Shown here piece by piece: positions 1 to 10,776 of a DNA stretch of 64,000 bases. The position numbers were made by a program, and so were the translations under genes. The DNA lies in assembly GCA_040285825.1 (NCBI GenBank), contig JAUPSS010000002.1, positions 744,001-808,000 on the forward strand, in the 5' to 3' direction. Each line of letters opens with the position of its first letter. Positions within the stretch are counted from its first letter, which is position 1. The notes beneath the pieces are model-generated. The model did not search any database. It had not been told where the DNA came from and saw only the letters and a program-made list of their open reading frames with translations. The stretch comes from Eukaryota sp. TZLM1-RC (Eukaryota; Metamonada: BaSk clade).

Positions 1-864
1 TTCAGATGAGTTTTCCAATACTAATGCAGTATCAAAAGAAATGAAACTAAAAATAGATAAATTATTGAAACAACAGCCCAAATGGTCACTTTCCGCCAAA
101 AGAGTAAACATTTGGGCGGGAAATTCAGAAAGTCTTGGGCAAAGTTCCAAAAGACTAAACAAATTAACCGCATCAACATAATCAACAACAATCCAATCAA
201 AATGATTATGATTTTTTAAAGGAATAAGATTGCTAACAAAATCGATTACGTCACAAACAACAATATTACTATCACCAAAGGAAGAACATTGAGAGTTGAA
301 CAGACTTGCTTTAAGCCCAAACCTTTTACAAATACCATCAACTTCAAAATATAGGGGAAGAAGCCTTTCAGAGTAGGTAAGTAATAAAACTTTAGAAAAA
401 TGATGGAAAATTGAGTAATTAATTAGGTTGTTGTAAATTGTACTATTCACTGAATTCTCTAATATAATACAAGAATTAATTTTTTTAAAACAAGTCCTGG
501 ATAAATAACTTGTTAGCTTAATATCCAAAAAGTCTTCATCAGATAATACAGTCCAGCCTGGTTGAATGATGGAACGTAGATGGGTTTGAAGCAAAGAAAG
601 TTCAGCACCAAGAAGATTGTATTCTTGAGAGATAGCGTTGATCAAGGAGGGATGGAGTGGACTGTGGTAGTCAGTAGAAAGTTGAGAAGGGCAAGAGACA
701 ATGCAAGAAAATGCCAACTTTCGTAGAACTGAACGTTGAAGTGCTCGATTTTGTTGAGCAAGAAGAGCAAGTGAAGGAATCTGTACAAGCACATCATCCC
801 ACAGTGTCTTGGGACGTTTAAATGTCTTTACACGAACAAGAGCATCAGGAAGGCATTGATCCAT
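1..864 (-). CDS. Unrecognised protein, N-terminal 288 residues (gene runs off the window)
   Basis: The minus strand is open from an ATG at 864 to the left edge, without a stop, so only the N-terminal part is visible. The protein starts MDQCLPDALVRVKTF. I do not recognise it. A stretch around residues 165-240 (KVLLLTYSERLLPLYFEV, then a segment with WIVVDYVDAVNLF) has the rhythm of a RecA-like helicase core with a degenerate DEAD position, but no Walker A motif is visible, so this is only an impression. It is divergently arranged with NOL6, whose start codon is 42 bp away, so the two probably share a promoter. Codon use and length make it a real gene. Confidence 0.75.
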   Translation of the reverse strand, partial: MDQCLPDALVRVKTFKRPKTLWDDVLVQIPSLALLAQQNRALQRSVLRKLAFSCIVSCPSQLSTDYHSPLHPSLINAISQEYNLLGAELSLLQTHLRSIIQPGWTVLSDEDFLDIKLTSYLSRTCFKKINSCIILENSVNSTIYNNLINYSIFHHFSKVLLLTYSERLLPLYFEVDGICKRFGLKASLFNSQCSSFGDSNIVVCDVIDFVSNLIPLKNHNHFDWIVVDYVDAVNLFSLLELCPRLSEFPAQMFTLLAESDHLGCCFNNLSIFSFISFDTALVLENSSE

Positions 865-906
865 TGTGGTAGGGTCCTTTTTTCAATACCTAAATTACTA
901 TTAGAT
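865..906. promoter_or_regulatory. Very short bidirectional promoter region between two divergent genes
   Basis: Only 42 bp separate the start codon of the minus-strand partial gene (864) from the likely start codon of NOL6 (907). Both genes must take their promoters and 5' leaders from this space or from inside each other. No clear TATA element is visible. An ATG at 856 in the NOL6 frame would make the two genes overlap and is less likely. Confidence 0.5.
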
Positions 907-3900
907 ATGCTATCTACGGATGATTATGCTCGTCTGAGGCAGACGGAGCTCCTCTTTAAGACCAATCTAATGGGACTTCAAACTAATGAACTTATTGCTT
1001 CTTCCAAACTCGCTACAAATGCTATTCCACACAAAGCCATTAAGTCCTTCTGTGACAAACTTCAGTCATTGCCGACAGTTGACATTTCTTACACAAACCT
1101 CACCTCCTCCCATCCAGATAGTTTCTTTTCGTCTCTAGTGGCCAGGAACAACCTTCTGATACCCGATTCCCTCCACTTCACTGCCCCCTCTTCTTCTGAC
1201 ATATCTTCCTATTTTGTAGCTCCATCTGTTCTCCTTCTCCCTAACCCTACTTGTTACATAGATATCAAAGTACCCTCTTCAATCTCAACTTCCAGGCCCT
1301 TTTCCAAAGCAACTTGGTTGGTAAGAAGACACGTTTACCTCTTACATCTTATGACCAGTCTTTTTAAGTATTCACCTGAACTTGTTGAGGTATGTGGCGC
1401 TTCTACAGGGATCTATAATTTAAAAGTTCATTTAAATGAGAGTAATTTAACACTAATTATTAAACCAGTTTTTGCCTCTGAATTGTTTACTCTTCACTCT
1501 TTTTTATTTGATTTAGAAAATCCTAATCCTATTTTATATAATTCTATTTGTGCTTCATTGTTTCGGTTTGAAATTCATTCTGATTTAGATTCATTTATAG
1601 ATGGATTTATTCTATTTCGCACTTGGTTAAACCGCTTGGGATTTGGCAATTGCTCTGTTGAGTTTTCCGTCTGCGTGATCAATCATTTGATTGATCAGAA
1701 GTTGATTAATCAATCACATTCCAGTTTCCAGGTGTTTAGAATTCTCTTAAACTTTATCATTAATAATACCAACAATGATGAATTAAAAGGATTTTATGAA
1801 TTTGAAAATGAAAATGTTAACCAATATTCTATTGATTTTTCCTTATTCCCTCAATCTTTTGTCGTTAAATTTCATTCAAAGTCCCTGTTTTTCAATCTTT
1901 TGGCCTCTTTCTCTGCAGGGTTTTTAACTGACTTGCTCTCCTGTGCCAGACGGTCATTTGAGATCCTTCAATCAATTGATGATACTGATGATTCAGTTCT
2001 TGTGTTTTCTTCTCTTTTTTTGACCGATTATAGAGCCTTGGATAGATTTGGAACCATCATTCAATTCAATTCTTTTGATTTTGAGAAATTTATTCCCAGA
2101 ATTGAACAAATACTCAATATTTCAATTCCAAATGATTGTGATCTTTACATGATCTCTTTCTACATTCGGTTAATTCTAGCCACCGTTTTTGGACCTAAAG
2201 TTAGTTCAATTCGTGTTGATTTTGATCCAAGTAAATCTCAGTTCATTATTTATATCGAAAGAAACCCAATTGAGCAAGTTTCCCAGTTATTTACAGGGCC
2301 TCTCAACAATGATCCAGACTTTGAAGCAAAAGGTCGATCATTTACCTTGTTATTTGGAAAAGATAAGGTAAATCTACGAAAGTTAAGAAATGGTGACGTG
2401 CGTTTGGCAATAGTTTTCAATTCTACACTAAGCTCAATAATTGTTGACGTGGTCAAGTACATTTTGAACCTTCATTTTTGTCTGTCCAAGCTCAGGGTCT
2501 CTGCAGTTCCATTTTCAAAGGCTTTAAACCTTGCAAGTGTTGATAATCAATCAAATCAAATCAAAATGATTGTTGACCAGTTTTCTTCGGATATTTTATC
2601 GTTAGAACTGCCACTTTCTATTCTGGAAGTAAATTGTACAGACTCTAGGTACTATGGGTCATTTATTGGTAATGATTTCGATTTTTTCCCATGCCCAGTC
2701 AGTATCTCAATTGTTTTTGAGTCCATCTCCACCTGGCCAAAAACTTTAGAAGGTCTGACTAGGTTTAAACAAGCAATGTTAGTAGAGTTGTTTGAACAAT
2801 TAAATCTTGGTGATCAAAATTCGTCTATTAATCAAAAAGGAAAAGGTTATTGTACTGTCGGTGGTATCTTTTTGTCGCTAGATGTGACACATGTTAATGA
2901 TCCCTTCAGAATCTCAGATGATCTTTTCCCAAATAATTCAAGTCTAATTTGCCATTCTCTATTCATTAAGTCATTTTCTGATTCATTTCCTTGTTTCAGA
3001 GATTGTTTAGGTGTTACTCAACAATTCTTCTCCAAATTATCAATGTCTTCTTTATTTGATAGTTACATTATTGAATTACTAACTGCTTGCGTTTTTTCTA
3101 ACGATGTGGCTGAGCTTGTTGTTGACCGAGATTTTGTTTCTTTTTCTTCTGATCACACACGATTACCAACCAAACAGAGTCATTTTCCAAGTACACAGGC
3201 TCAGTACTTTATAAGATTACTAAGGTTTTTGTCTTCTTGGACATCAAACACTATAACCTTGGTCATTAAACCATCTGATTCTTCAACATTAGATTCACAA
3301 GTCTTTCCAGTTCTCTGTTACGAATCTACTAACCAATCTCCCCTTGTAATCTCCACTCCTTATGATCCAAAGGGCGTTTATTGGACACGCCATTCAGGCA
3401 TTAGAACAAGAGATCTGCGGTTTGTATCTGCTACAAGTAGTAAGTTTTTAAAAATTATTGGAAGTGAGCCAAGTAATTTATTATTGAGGTCTATTCTTTT
3501 TAATCGTATTAAAACGAGTTACAATTTAGAATTAACTTTGAAATCTTTAAAAGATATTGTTGATGGTTTATCATTAGAGAGTAAGTTCAAGAATTTGGGT
3601 AGCTCCTTGCTTTTGCATCAGCGAACTTTTGTGGACTTCAACCCTTATACTCTGTTTATTGAAACTCTTCAAAATGATGATTTCTTAAAGAATTATATCT
3701 CCATATATTGTGGCAATAATACAGATTTCAATTCAAAATTCAAAATTGGGATTCTGTTCAATGACTGTGTTTTCAAGCCTGCACAACTCCAAGTTTCTAA
3801 TTTGAGATGTTTAGTTCCAATTTCTGGGCTTAAAGTTAATGAAAAGGCAGCAGGTGTGGTTAATGTTTTGGTAATTATAGAAAGAATTAAACAGTTAGGT

Positions 3901-3933
3901 AAGGGCTTGGTTGAAAATCTTGTAGTTCTTTAG
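907..3933 (+). CDS. NOL6: Nucleolar protein 6 (NOL6/UTP22), small-subunit processome
   Basis: About 1,008 residues, close to the family's usual length. NOL6/Utp22 is a non-catalytic nucleotidyltransferase-like scaffold of the small-subunit processome, acting in the nucleolus on pre-18S rRNA. Family landmarks appear in order: CYIDIKVP followed by a basic stretch with RRHVYLLHLM near residue 115 (the VDIAVxMP...KRALYLAH block), the FTGPLNNDPDF...FTLLFG...LRKLRNGDVRLAIVF block near 462-500 (the RGP..F..FWG.K.ELRRF.DG block), WPKTLEGLTRFKQAML near 608, and a C-terminal FNPYTLFIETLQND block near 911. I chose the ATG at 907 because the frame opens at 856 with a non-conserved leader that would overlap the divergent gene. 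No intron is needed. Confidence 0.93.
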   Translation: MLSTDDYARLRQTELLFKTNLMGLQTNELIASSKLATNAIPHKAIKSFCDKLQSLPTVDISYTNLTSSHPDSFFSSLVARNNLLIPDSLHFTAPSSSDISSYFVAPSVLLLPNPTCYIDIKVPSSISTSRPFSKATWLVRRHVYLLHLMTSLFKYSPELVEVCGASTGIYNLKVHLNESNLTLIIKPVFASELFTLHSFLFDLENPNPILYNSICASLFRFEIHSDLDSFIDGFILFRTWLNRLGFGNCSVEFSVCVINHLIDQKLINQSHSSFQVFRILLNFIINNTNNDELKGFYEFENENVNQYSIDFSLFPQSFVVKFHSKSLFFNLLASFSAGFLTDLLSCARRSFEILQSIDDTDDSVLVFSSLFLTDYRALDRFGTIIQFNSFDFEKFIPRIEQILNISIPNDCDLYMISFYIRLILATVFGPKVSSIRVDFDPSKSQFIIYIERNPIEQVSQLFTGPLNNDPDFEAKGRSFTLLFGKDKVNLRKLRNGDVRLAIVFNSTLSSIIVDVVKYILNLHFCLSKLRVSAVPFSKALNLASVDNQSNQIKMIVDQFSSDILSLELPLSILEVNCTDSRYYGSFIGNDFDFFPCPVSISIVFESISTWPKTLEGLTRFKQAMLVELFEQLNLGDQNSSINQKGKGYCTVGGIFLSLDVTHVNDPFRISDDLFPNNSSLICHSLFIKSFSDSFPCFRDCLGVTQQFFSKLSMSSLFDSYIIELLTACVFSNDVAELVVDRDFVSFSSDHTRLPTKQSHFPSTQAQYFIRLLRFLSSWTSNTITLVIKPSDSSTLDSQVFPVLCYESTNQSPLVISTPYDPKGVYWTRHSGIRTRDLRFVSATSSKFLKIIGSEPSNLLLRSILFNRIKTSYNLELTLKSLKDIVDGLSLESKFKNLGSSLLLHQRTFVDFNPYTLFIETLQNDDFLKNYISIYCGNNTDFNSKFKIGILFNDCVFKPAQLQVSNLRCLVPISGLKVNEKAAGVVNVLVIIERIKQLGKGLVENLVVL

Positions 3934-4566
3934 TTTTAGTTTATAAATTTTTAGTTTTTTTTACAATGTTGCCTACTTCTTTTACATTCTTGTATACTTT
4001 ATCTTCTTTCAAACAAAAGGATTACGTCCACATAAGTTGATTCAAAATCCTATATGTTTAAACCATTCTTCCTGAATGAAAATACAAAAGTTCAAAAGTT
4101 TACACAACACTGCCAACCAGACAAATTTACCAGCCAATTTAAGCAATCTGGTTTTAAATTTGAGCTGTAGAGATAAAGACAACCTAAGTAGAACATAGAA
4201 AATGATGAGATTGGGTATAACCCTACAAAATTGTAGAAAATAAAATAAAAGAGCAGTGATACCGAGGAATTTTGGAAGCAATTGAATACACACTAAAGTT
4301 CACTAAAAACAGTTAAAGCAAAAAAGCAAGAAGATGATTTACTTACTTGCTTGAACAAATAATCCAAGTCATTTTTAACTCAACCACTCACATCATGTGA
4401 ACTAACTGTTTCATAAATGGTTTAGGGTCTCTTAAATAGTCTCCTGATGGTTAAGTTTAGACAGGTGGATGTAGTTGAAGTATTGGAACTTGACATTTCT
4501 GATAAAGAATGCATTTCCATTGAAAACCACAGCCACACCACCTTCTTTCCAGTTTTGTCCAGATGA
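3934..4566. other. Intergenic, no confident gene
   Basis: AT-rich spacer between two plus-strand genes. A minus-strand open frame at 4042-4293 would encode about 83 hydrophobic residues, but it has no ATG start and I could not find a frame-consistent upstream exon. The last 60 bp before 4567 contain a short stretch (TTGACATTTC, then GAAAACCACAG) that recurs near 11735-11775. Confidence 0.6.
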
Positions 4567-7500
4567 ATGGACCCCTTTAACGCATACATTGGCTCTTTTA
4601 AGCGAGTGGTTCATCTTGATCCTTCTATACGCTGCATTCAAAAATGGTTCAGAACACTTCAGAAACGACAATACCTCAAACATCTTGCTGATATTAGCCG
4701 CCAAATAGATCATGATCGCCGGCAGCGCCATTACTCTGCTCTCTGTCAATTTACTCGAGCATCCAAACACCATAAGTTGCAACTCCAAAACACATTCTTC
4801 TCTGGGTGGCATCTCTTCGCTCAACGCCAACATGTAGTTGAAATCATGCAAAAAAGACTCACTTATTCATCTGCCAGAGTAGCTCTTAAAGCATGGCGTT
4901 TTCTCACAGCTGATTCCTACAGTGGAAAAAGGCAGGCAGTTTGGGCAGAGAAGCGCATTCTCCGCCGTAGAAGAAGACTGTTGTTCGTCTTTTGGGCTCG
5001 TTGGTCCAACTATGAAGTCAGTCTTCGTCAAGGAGTACTTCCAAAGACATATTATAAGCCCTGTCCTACTTGGAACCGCTACCTTTCACGTATAAGAGCA
5101 GATCGAATCTTAGAGTCTATGATCACGTCAACACTTGGAGTTAAACTTTCTTGCAGGGTTTTTTTCAAGGGTTGGTTGTTTGTTCTCCGTACAGAGCAAA
5201 GGGTGTTTAAAATGACTCTTGCGTCCAATGATTATAGAAGGAAATCTTTATTGAATGGATGCTTTTCCAAATGGCACATTTCCTTCTTTTACACGCTTCG
5301 ATTCAGCTGTTTTGTTGCTCCTCAAGTTCTTGGAGGTTGGTTGTATGTCTCCAAAAGAGATAAAAGACTTAGGGAGCGGTTCCCTCAAGGAGTTGCCCTT
5401 TGTAACAAGATGAACATGTTGTTTTTCTTTAGAGTGTGGCTTAAGTTCCATTGTGTCAAAGACCAGTTAGCTCTTTCGTCAACTCTAGTGTTGGCTAATA
5501 ATAAGAAGAAAACCAGACGGTATTCGTTATTTCTTGCTTGTTTGTTGGGGTTAGCTTCACCAGAGGTTTTGTTATGGAAAGTTTTGCTCGTCTGGAAAAG
5601 ATTTTCTATAAGAAGAAGTTTGGTTTGTGGATTGGGGTATTTTTACTATGTGAATTTATTAAAAAAATACTTCAAAAATTGGAAGATTGGTGGTACTGTT
5701 GCTCTAGATAAGTCGGTTTTTCTTGTTCCGATGGACCTGGGCAGAATGCTGGCTATTGGGTGTCTGAATAGCTCAATATTTAGGTCAAAAAAGGCTTCAT
5801 ATCATGTCACTGCTCCCTTGAATTCCGTTGACCTTTTTAATTTTGATCCAATCAAGTCTTTTGATTCGGCTCCTCTTCATGTCCAAGCGTTTATTGGTTT
5901 TAAAAGGAGAATTCTCGAGATTTTATTAAACTTGAGTGGGTTGGGTGCTGTTTTTGGTGGTGGAAATCCTGTAAAGTCTACAGTAGCTGTAGACTCGACT
6001 GTAGACTTTTTCTCTCTTTTAATACAATCAGTCGTTTTAACCCATCAATCAATTAGTCGATCACGACAGCTAGTTGCATCTTCTTCTAGCCAACCTCCAT
6101 TCAAGCAAAGGGTATTCCAGTCTAATCTTGTCGCAAGAAGTGTAATTAAATCTTCTAAATCTGGAATTGATGCTTACATTGCGGGTCTTTCTGACCCAAT
6201 CAAATCATATTTGATTGAAACAATTGATAGGATCAACAAGGACGATCAAAGACTTCCATTGTTATTGAAATCAGCAGACTTTCAAGTTGAGCAGCAAGCC
6301 AGATACCTCAATCAAATTAATCAATCCTTTAGATTGCCCAGATCAGATGGGGAGTATAATGGTCTTTTCTCAAACAAACTCCTTTCTTCTCTTGGTTATT
6401 GGAAGGGAAGTCGTCCAAAGTCATCTGATCTTCAACGACTTTCTTCTATGGCAAGGATGTATGAAGAAGAAGATAGTGAGGTTTCAAGCTTTAAACTAAC
6501 TAGTGAAGTAGATGATTTTTCTGCAGATAGTTGGATTTTATCGGAATTGAGAGCACTTTACCCCAACGAAGAGTTGACTGATAAAGAATTAGTTGTACGT
6601 CATCCCCAAGCATACTCTACATTGAAATCTTTATTTGAAGCAGCTCCGTTGGGTTCTGTTAATGTTGTACCAACTCCCAACACCAGAAAGATTGCGAAAT
6701 TAGTTAAAGTTGGCGGTAAACTAAATATGAAAGAATTGTACAAAAGAAAAACAGAAAAAGAGAACATAATTAGTTCTTTCCTCAAGGATCACCATCAATC
6801 ACGAGGGAAACAGGCTGATTGTGGAGAGGAAAGTAATGATACTATTATGGATAGGCGTGATCAAGAAAGACTACAATCAAATGTCAATAATCAATCAAAT
6901 GATGACGAATCACCTTCCTTTACATCATTTAATCCAATTGACTCTGACGACAGTGACACCTTGGCCCCCCACTACAAACAACCTTTATTGAAGAAATCTG
7001 TTTCTTTGAAGCAGTTGTACAGCACAAAAAGCCAAAAAGATGAAGATCCAAGTGCAAAATCAGAAAAGAAGAAAAAGAGTTTATCCCCTGAATCATTTGG
7101 TTCTTTTCTTACCCCAATTCAGCCTCTCAACAACCAGTTTCTTGACAAAGATGAAGTTGGTGATTTTGTTGGGCAAGGGCTTGAGACTGAGACAGAAAGC
7201 AGTGATGTTGATGACACTTCAGGTAATGTATTCATGAGAAAGAGTGAGGAATCTGATGAAGTCGCGGGTTCTGAAGTTGGGAAACCTACATCATTTCAGT
7301 CGAATTTTCCTAATGATGTAAGTACTGATAAACGTCCAAAAGATCTCTCTCATTTAGTTGAGGGTTCCTTGAGACATATAAACAATACTGTTTCAATGAC
7401 CAATTCCAGAGTTTACAAAAGTCAAAAGGAGTCTGGTGGTCACGATAGGTCAAGAAATAGGTCAACAGAATTGATTGAATCTGAACTACATGAAATTGAA

Positions 7501-9915
7501 TCTAAACCTTCTCCTTTGGACAATCAAACGGTAGAAATAAAACCAAGAAAGAAGGTTCGCTTCGTTGATGAAGTGGATGAAGTCACGTATACCCCTCAAA
7601 AGAAGAAAAAGAAAAAGAAATCCAAGGCTGTACAAGATCGTTTTGTAGATGAAACCAAAATAAATGTCAAAGACAATACAAAAGTTAAAGTAGGTAAAAA
7701 TAGAGTGAAGGAAAAGTTGATGGAAAGTCAAGATTCTCTTAGTGTGCAAGGTAAGTACTCAAGTGCCCAAGACGATGATTTATTTGTTTTTAATGATGAA
7801 AATCCAAATGATGTCCAATCATCCCTTAATCAATCAAATTCATCAATCAATTATGATTCAGATGATAATTCTCCCATTTTTGATTCTGAATTTGATTACT
7901 CTTTTTCACAATCTCTGTCTGGTACAGTCACTAATAGCGCACCTCATTCTCTTCAAAGTAAACATTCAGAGGGAGAGTTACAAGATACAGTTTTCCCAAC
8001 AAAAGAAAGACCCAACCCTAACCTCAATGGATCTTCTGGATTTTCTTCTGAGCCAGTGGATTCCAGTCAAGGTGGAACAAAAGTGGCTGTTTTAGAAGAT
8101 GGCAAGAGTGATCACAACAAGCCTATCAGCTCAAAAAGAAGGCCAAAGGTGGGCCAAAAAGATAATGAAAGGCAACCTTCTTCTTTGCGAACTGTACTTC
8201 AAAATAGAATCAAAAGAGGAAAGAGCAGAGTGACAGAGACAAAAAACTTGGCTGAGGATGGGAAATCACCTTCAGTTTCCTCCTTTGTTTTTGGTTCTCA
8301 AATACCTGCTTTACCTAATCAAAATTTGATTGATAGCCACCCCAATCAGGAACCAACCAAGGACTCTCCTCCAATCACCGAGCCCAACAATACTCCCACA
8401 ATGGGCGAATCAGATTCTAGCTCCTCATCTGATAATGAGATTAGTCTTGTAAGTTCTTTGAAAACAGCTTTTGATTATGGTTTTGAAGCAGAATCTGATG
8501 TTAATTTGGAGAGTGATTCTAAATTCGAATTTAGAGAGACAAAGCAAAAGGAACGACAAGGGACACCAATTAGCAAACCATTATCCTCATTATCACTGCA
8601 CACTAAGCCAAAATCTAGCGAGTTTTCATCTAGAGTTCAAAGAGAAAAAGAATTTGCTCTGAAAAAGGCAAGGAGAGACCAGCGTAAGGTTCATTTACAA
8701 TCAGACTTTTCCACTAATCAATTGATCTCTTCCACTTTGCCAGAAATTCCTTTTTTAAATTTAAAACTGACCAATCCTCTTTCGGCAGCATCAGATTTTC
8801 AATTTAATCAAATGAATCATTATGGTTTCGATGGTCATGATCTCTCCACTATTCTTCCCTTGCCCTCTGCCAGTTCTTCCAGTAGATCGGTAGAGGTTAC
8901 CTCGAGAATAGCAGGTCCAGAAGTGATCAACATTAAGGATGTCAAGAGCAATATTCCTAGTGATGTAATAGACATTCTTAAGGAACGAAGTAGCTCTGTT
9001 CTACTAGACACTGATGAAGTATTAGACTTTATAAACAGCTCATCACCCCAGTCGTCTTGTTCATCCCCTAAATCTCAACCATCAATGTCTATCAGAGCAT
9101 TGTCCTCATCTATGTCTGTACGTAGCGTTTCCTCTCCTCCCAGATCGAGAACTGCTCCACACACCTCACCAGTCAAGGATAGAGGGGTTAGGAACATGGG
9201 AGAGCACGAAGAGAAGGCACCTCTTAGATTAGTCAGGTCGGTGTCTCAACCTTTGTTTAATGTAATAAGGGAAGAATCTGTGTTTGGAGGGGTAGGTTCT
9301 CCTAATCAGTTTAGATTGCCTTCTGTCAAGATTGAGAAAAGGAGGTCTGTTCCTAGTCAATCAAATGTTCAATCAAATGTTCAATCAAATGATGGAGGTG
9401 AATCTAGTACTAGCAATAACTTCAATACTTTGAAGCACCAGATTAATAGTACCAAGATTAAAACAACTCCGCCCAAACCAAAATCTCCTCCTCCTCTCAG
9501 TAGTGAGAATGAATGGTCTCAGAAAGAACCTACATCATCTTTACCTCAACATTGTAGTGATTGTCAATACAAGATGTTTTTAAAAGAGAAAGTTACAGGA
9601 AAACCATTGAAATCTACTCGGGAGCAGTCCTGCTCAGTAAAAGCTCAATACAAGCCACCAATCATTGAGAAAAAAGAAGAAAATCAACAGGATTCTTTGG
9701 TTGATTTGTCCTTTTCCTCTTTTTCACTTGCTGATTATACTCCAGATCGTCACCCACCTCCTAAACGTCCCACTTCAACTCCAAGATTTGGTAAAAGCAA
9801 CAAATACATCAAAGACAAGAGATTTTATTTACCAACCAGAAATCAGATTGAGCCCAGGGTGACTGTCTCTGCCCCTAGTGATGTGTTAATGGTTGGGAAG
9901 AATTCTTTAAGGTAA
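4567..9915 (+). CDS. Giant Sfi1-like tryptophan-repeat protein with long disordered tail (1,782 aa)
   Basis: The first ~380 residues contain spaced aromatic units typical of Sfi1/centrin-binding repeats, such as FFSGWHLF, ALKAWRFL, FWARWSNY, VFFKGWLF, CFSKWHIS, FFFRVWLKF, VLLVWKRF and YFKNWKIGG. Such repeats form a long helix that binds centrins at centrosomes or basal bodies. The remaining ~1,400 residues are low-complexity and presumably disordered: Ser/Asn/Asp-rich, with Lys runs (near residues 735-740 of the tail blocks and around base 7600), repeated QSN units near 9355-9390, and a single CxxC (HCSDCQYKM) near base 9555. A role in a centrosome-like organelle is inference from the repeats. 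The window has a second, more typical Sfi1-like protein at 42466. No intron is needed; start is the first in-frame ATG. Confidence 0.8.
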   Translation: MDPFNAYIGSFKRVVHLDPSIRCIQKWFRTLQKRQYLKHLADISRQIDHDRRQRHYSALCQFTRASKHHKLQLQNTFFSGWHLFAQRQHVVEIMQKRLTYSSARVALKAWRFLTADSYSGKRQAVWAEKRILRRRRRLLFVFWARWSNYEVSLRQGVLPKTYYKPCPTWNRYLSRIRADRILESMITSTLGVKLSCRVFFKGWLFVLRTEQRVFKMTLASNDYRRKSLLNGCFSKWHISFFYTLRFSCFVAPQVLGGWLYVSKRDKRLRERFPQGVALCNKMNMLFFFRVWLKFHCVKDQLALSSTLVLANNKKKTRRYSLFLACLLGLASPEVLLWKVLLVWKRFSIRRSLVCGLGYFYYVNLLKKYFKNWKIGGTVALDKSVFLVPMDLGRMLAIGCLNSSIFRSKKASYHVTAPLNSVDLFNFDPIKSFDSAPLHVQAFIGFKRRILEILLNLSGLGAVFGGGNPVKSTVAVDSTVDFFSLLIQSVVLTHQSISRSRQLVASSSSQPPFKQRVFQSNLVARSVIKSSKSGIDAYIAGLSDPIKSYLIETIDRINKDDQRLPLLLKSADFQVEQQARYLNQINQSFRLPRSDGEYNGLFSNKLLSSLGYWKGSRPKSSDLQRLSSMARMYEEEDSEVSSFKLTSEVDDFSADSWILSELRALYPNEELTDKELVVRHPQAYSTLKSLFEAAPLGSVNVVPTPNTRKIAKLVKVGGKLNMKELYKRKTEKENIISSFLKDHHQSRGKQADCGEESNDTIMDRRDQERLQSNVNNQSNDDESPSFTSFNPIDSDDSDTLAPHYKQPLLKKSVSLKQLYSTKSQKDEDPSAKSEKKKKSLSPESFGSFLTPIQPLNNQFLDKDEVGDFVGQGLETETESSDVDDTSGNVFMRKSEESDEVAGSEVGKPTSFQSNFPNDVSTDKRPKDLSHLVEGSLRHINNTVSMTNSRVYKSQKESGGHDRSRNRSTELIESELHEIESKPSPLDNQTVEIKPRKKVRFVDEVDEVTYTPQKKKKKKKSKAVQDRFVDETKINVKDNTKVKVGKNRVKEKLMESQDSLSVQGKYSSAQDDDLFVFNDENPNDVQSSLNQSNSSINYDSDDNSPIFDSEFDYSFSQSLSGTVTNSAPHSLQSKHSEGELQDTVFPTKERPNPNLNGSSGFSSEPVDSSQGGTKVAVLEDGKSDHNKPISSKRRPKVGQKDNERQPSSLRTVLQNRIKRGKSRVTETKNLAEDGKSPSVSSFVFGSQIPALPNQNLIDSHPNQEPTKDSPPITEPNNTPTMGESDSSSSSDNEISLVSSLKTAFDYGFEAESDVNLESDSKFEFRETKQKERQGTPISKPLSSLSLHTKPKSSEFSSRVQREKEFALKKARRDQRKVHLQSDFSTNQLISSTLPEIPFLNLKLTNPLSAASDFQFNQMNHYGFDGHDLSTILPLPSASSSSRSVEVTSRIAGPEVINIKDVKSNIPSDVIDILKERSSSVLLDTDEVLDFINSSSPQSSCSSPKSQPSMSIRALSSSMSVRSVSSPPRSRTAPHTSPVKDRGVRNMGEHEEKAPLRLVRSVSQPLFNVIREESVFGGVGSPNQFRLPSVKIEKRRSVPSQSNVQSNVQSNDGGESSTSNNFNTLKHQINSTKIKTTPPKPKSPPPLSSENEWSQKEPTSSLPQHCSDCQYKMFLKEKVTGKPLKSTREQSCSVKAQYKPPIIEKKEENQQDSLVDLSFSSFSLADYTPDRHPPPKRPTSTPRFGKSNKYIKDKRFYLPTRNQIEPRVTVSAPSDVLMVGKNSLR

Positions 9916-10776
9916 TGGGGTCAGTTTTACTATGCACTGACTTGTTAAGTAAGTGTTTCCTCTTTTTCCTTTCTTTATTATCAAAATTGACACATTGGTT
10001 TTAAACAAATAACATTAAATAAACCAAATACATTGGTATTTTTTTTAATTACTTGTATTGAAACAAAGGTTTTTTATGGTGCATATCACCCCAATTCTGT
10101 ACAATGGTGACATATAATTATGAGTCTAATGATCCATTCTTTCAATCACCATAATTTAGCTTCATACTCAAGAGGATGGCTTTTTAGCAAAATTCTAAGT
10201 TTCTAAATGTGAGTTTGATGAAATATTTTTCCATGAAATGCCTTTCATTTAGTAATTTTCAACTATATTTGTATTTTGTTAGTAACTGGATAGTAGCTAA
10301 CAAAACAACCAAGACTGCAAAATCTTCCACAAAACTCAAATTTGTCCATTCTAGATCCACCAACAGGAGCGTTAGTTAAACCACTTGTACATCTAGAAGG
10401 ACAAAACCGCACAGACATCGATTATCTCCACCCTTTTTCCAAAAACTGACTCCCAGTAGGTATCCATTATTATACAATTGGATGAATTGATTTGTTGAAT
10501 TTCAATTTATGTTTGGAAGGTTTGACTATCACGTCAAAGAGGTCCTCAAATATTCTTGAAACCAACGATTACTATTTCTCAATATATTGTCAGTAGAGAA
10601 GGAAAGCCTTATAAATGTGTCTATTTATCAGTTTGTGCATGTTTCATTGTTTTGTGGATGTAAGGAGTAGATATTGGCTTTATTCCAAGAATGCAAACAA
10701 GATAACTATAAACAACAACAATGCAAAGCAAGATTCTAAATAAGTGATCATTAACAGAATGATAGATTCTCACTAT
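9916..10776. other. Intergenic with a dispersed non-coding repeat
   Basis: No gene seen. The segment 10606-10670 (TATAAATGTGTCTATTTA, then TTTTGTGGATGTAAG) is closely matched at 40950-41010, just upstream of another mobile-element relic. It is probably an untranslated or terminal part of a repeat family. Confidence 0.5.

Noticed and set aside
4042-4293. Hydrophobic 83-residue minus-strand frame
   Set aside because: No ATG, no conserved motif, and no frame-consistent upstream exon; AT-rich DNA produces such frames by chance.
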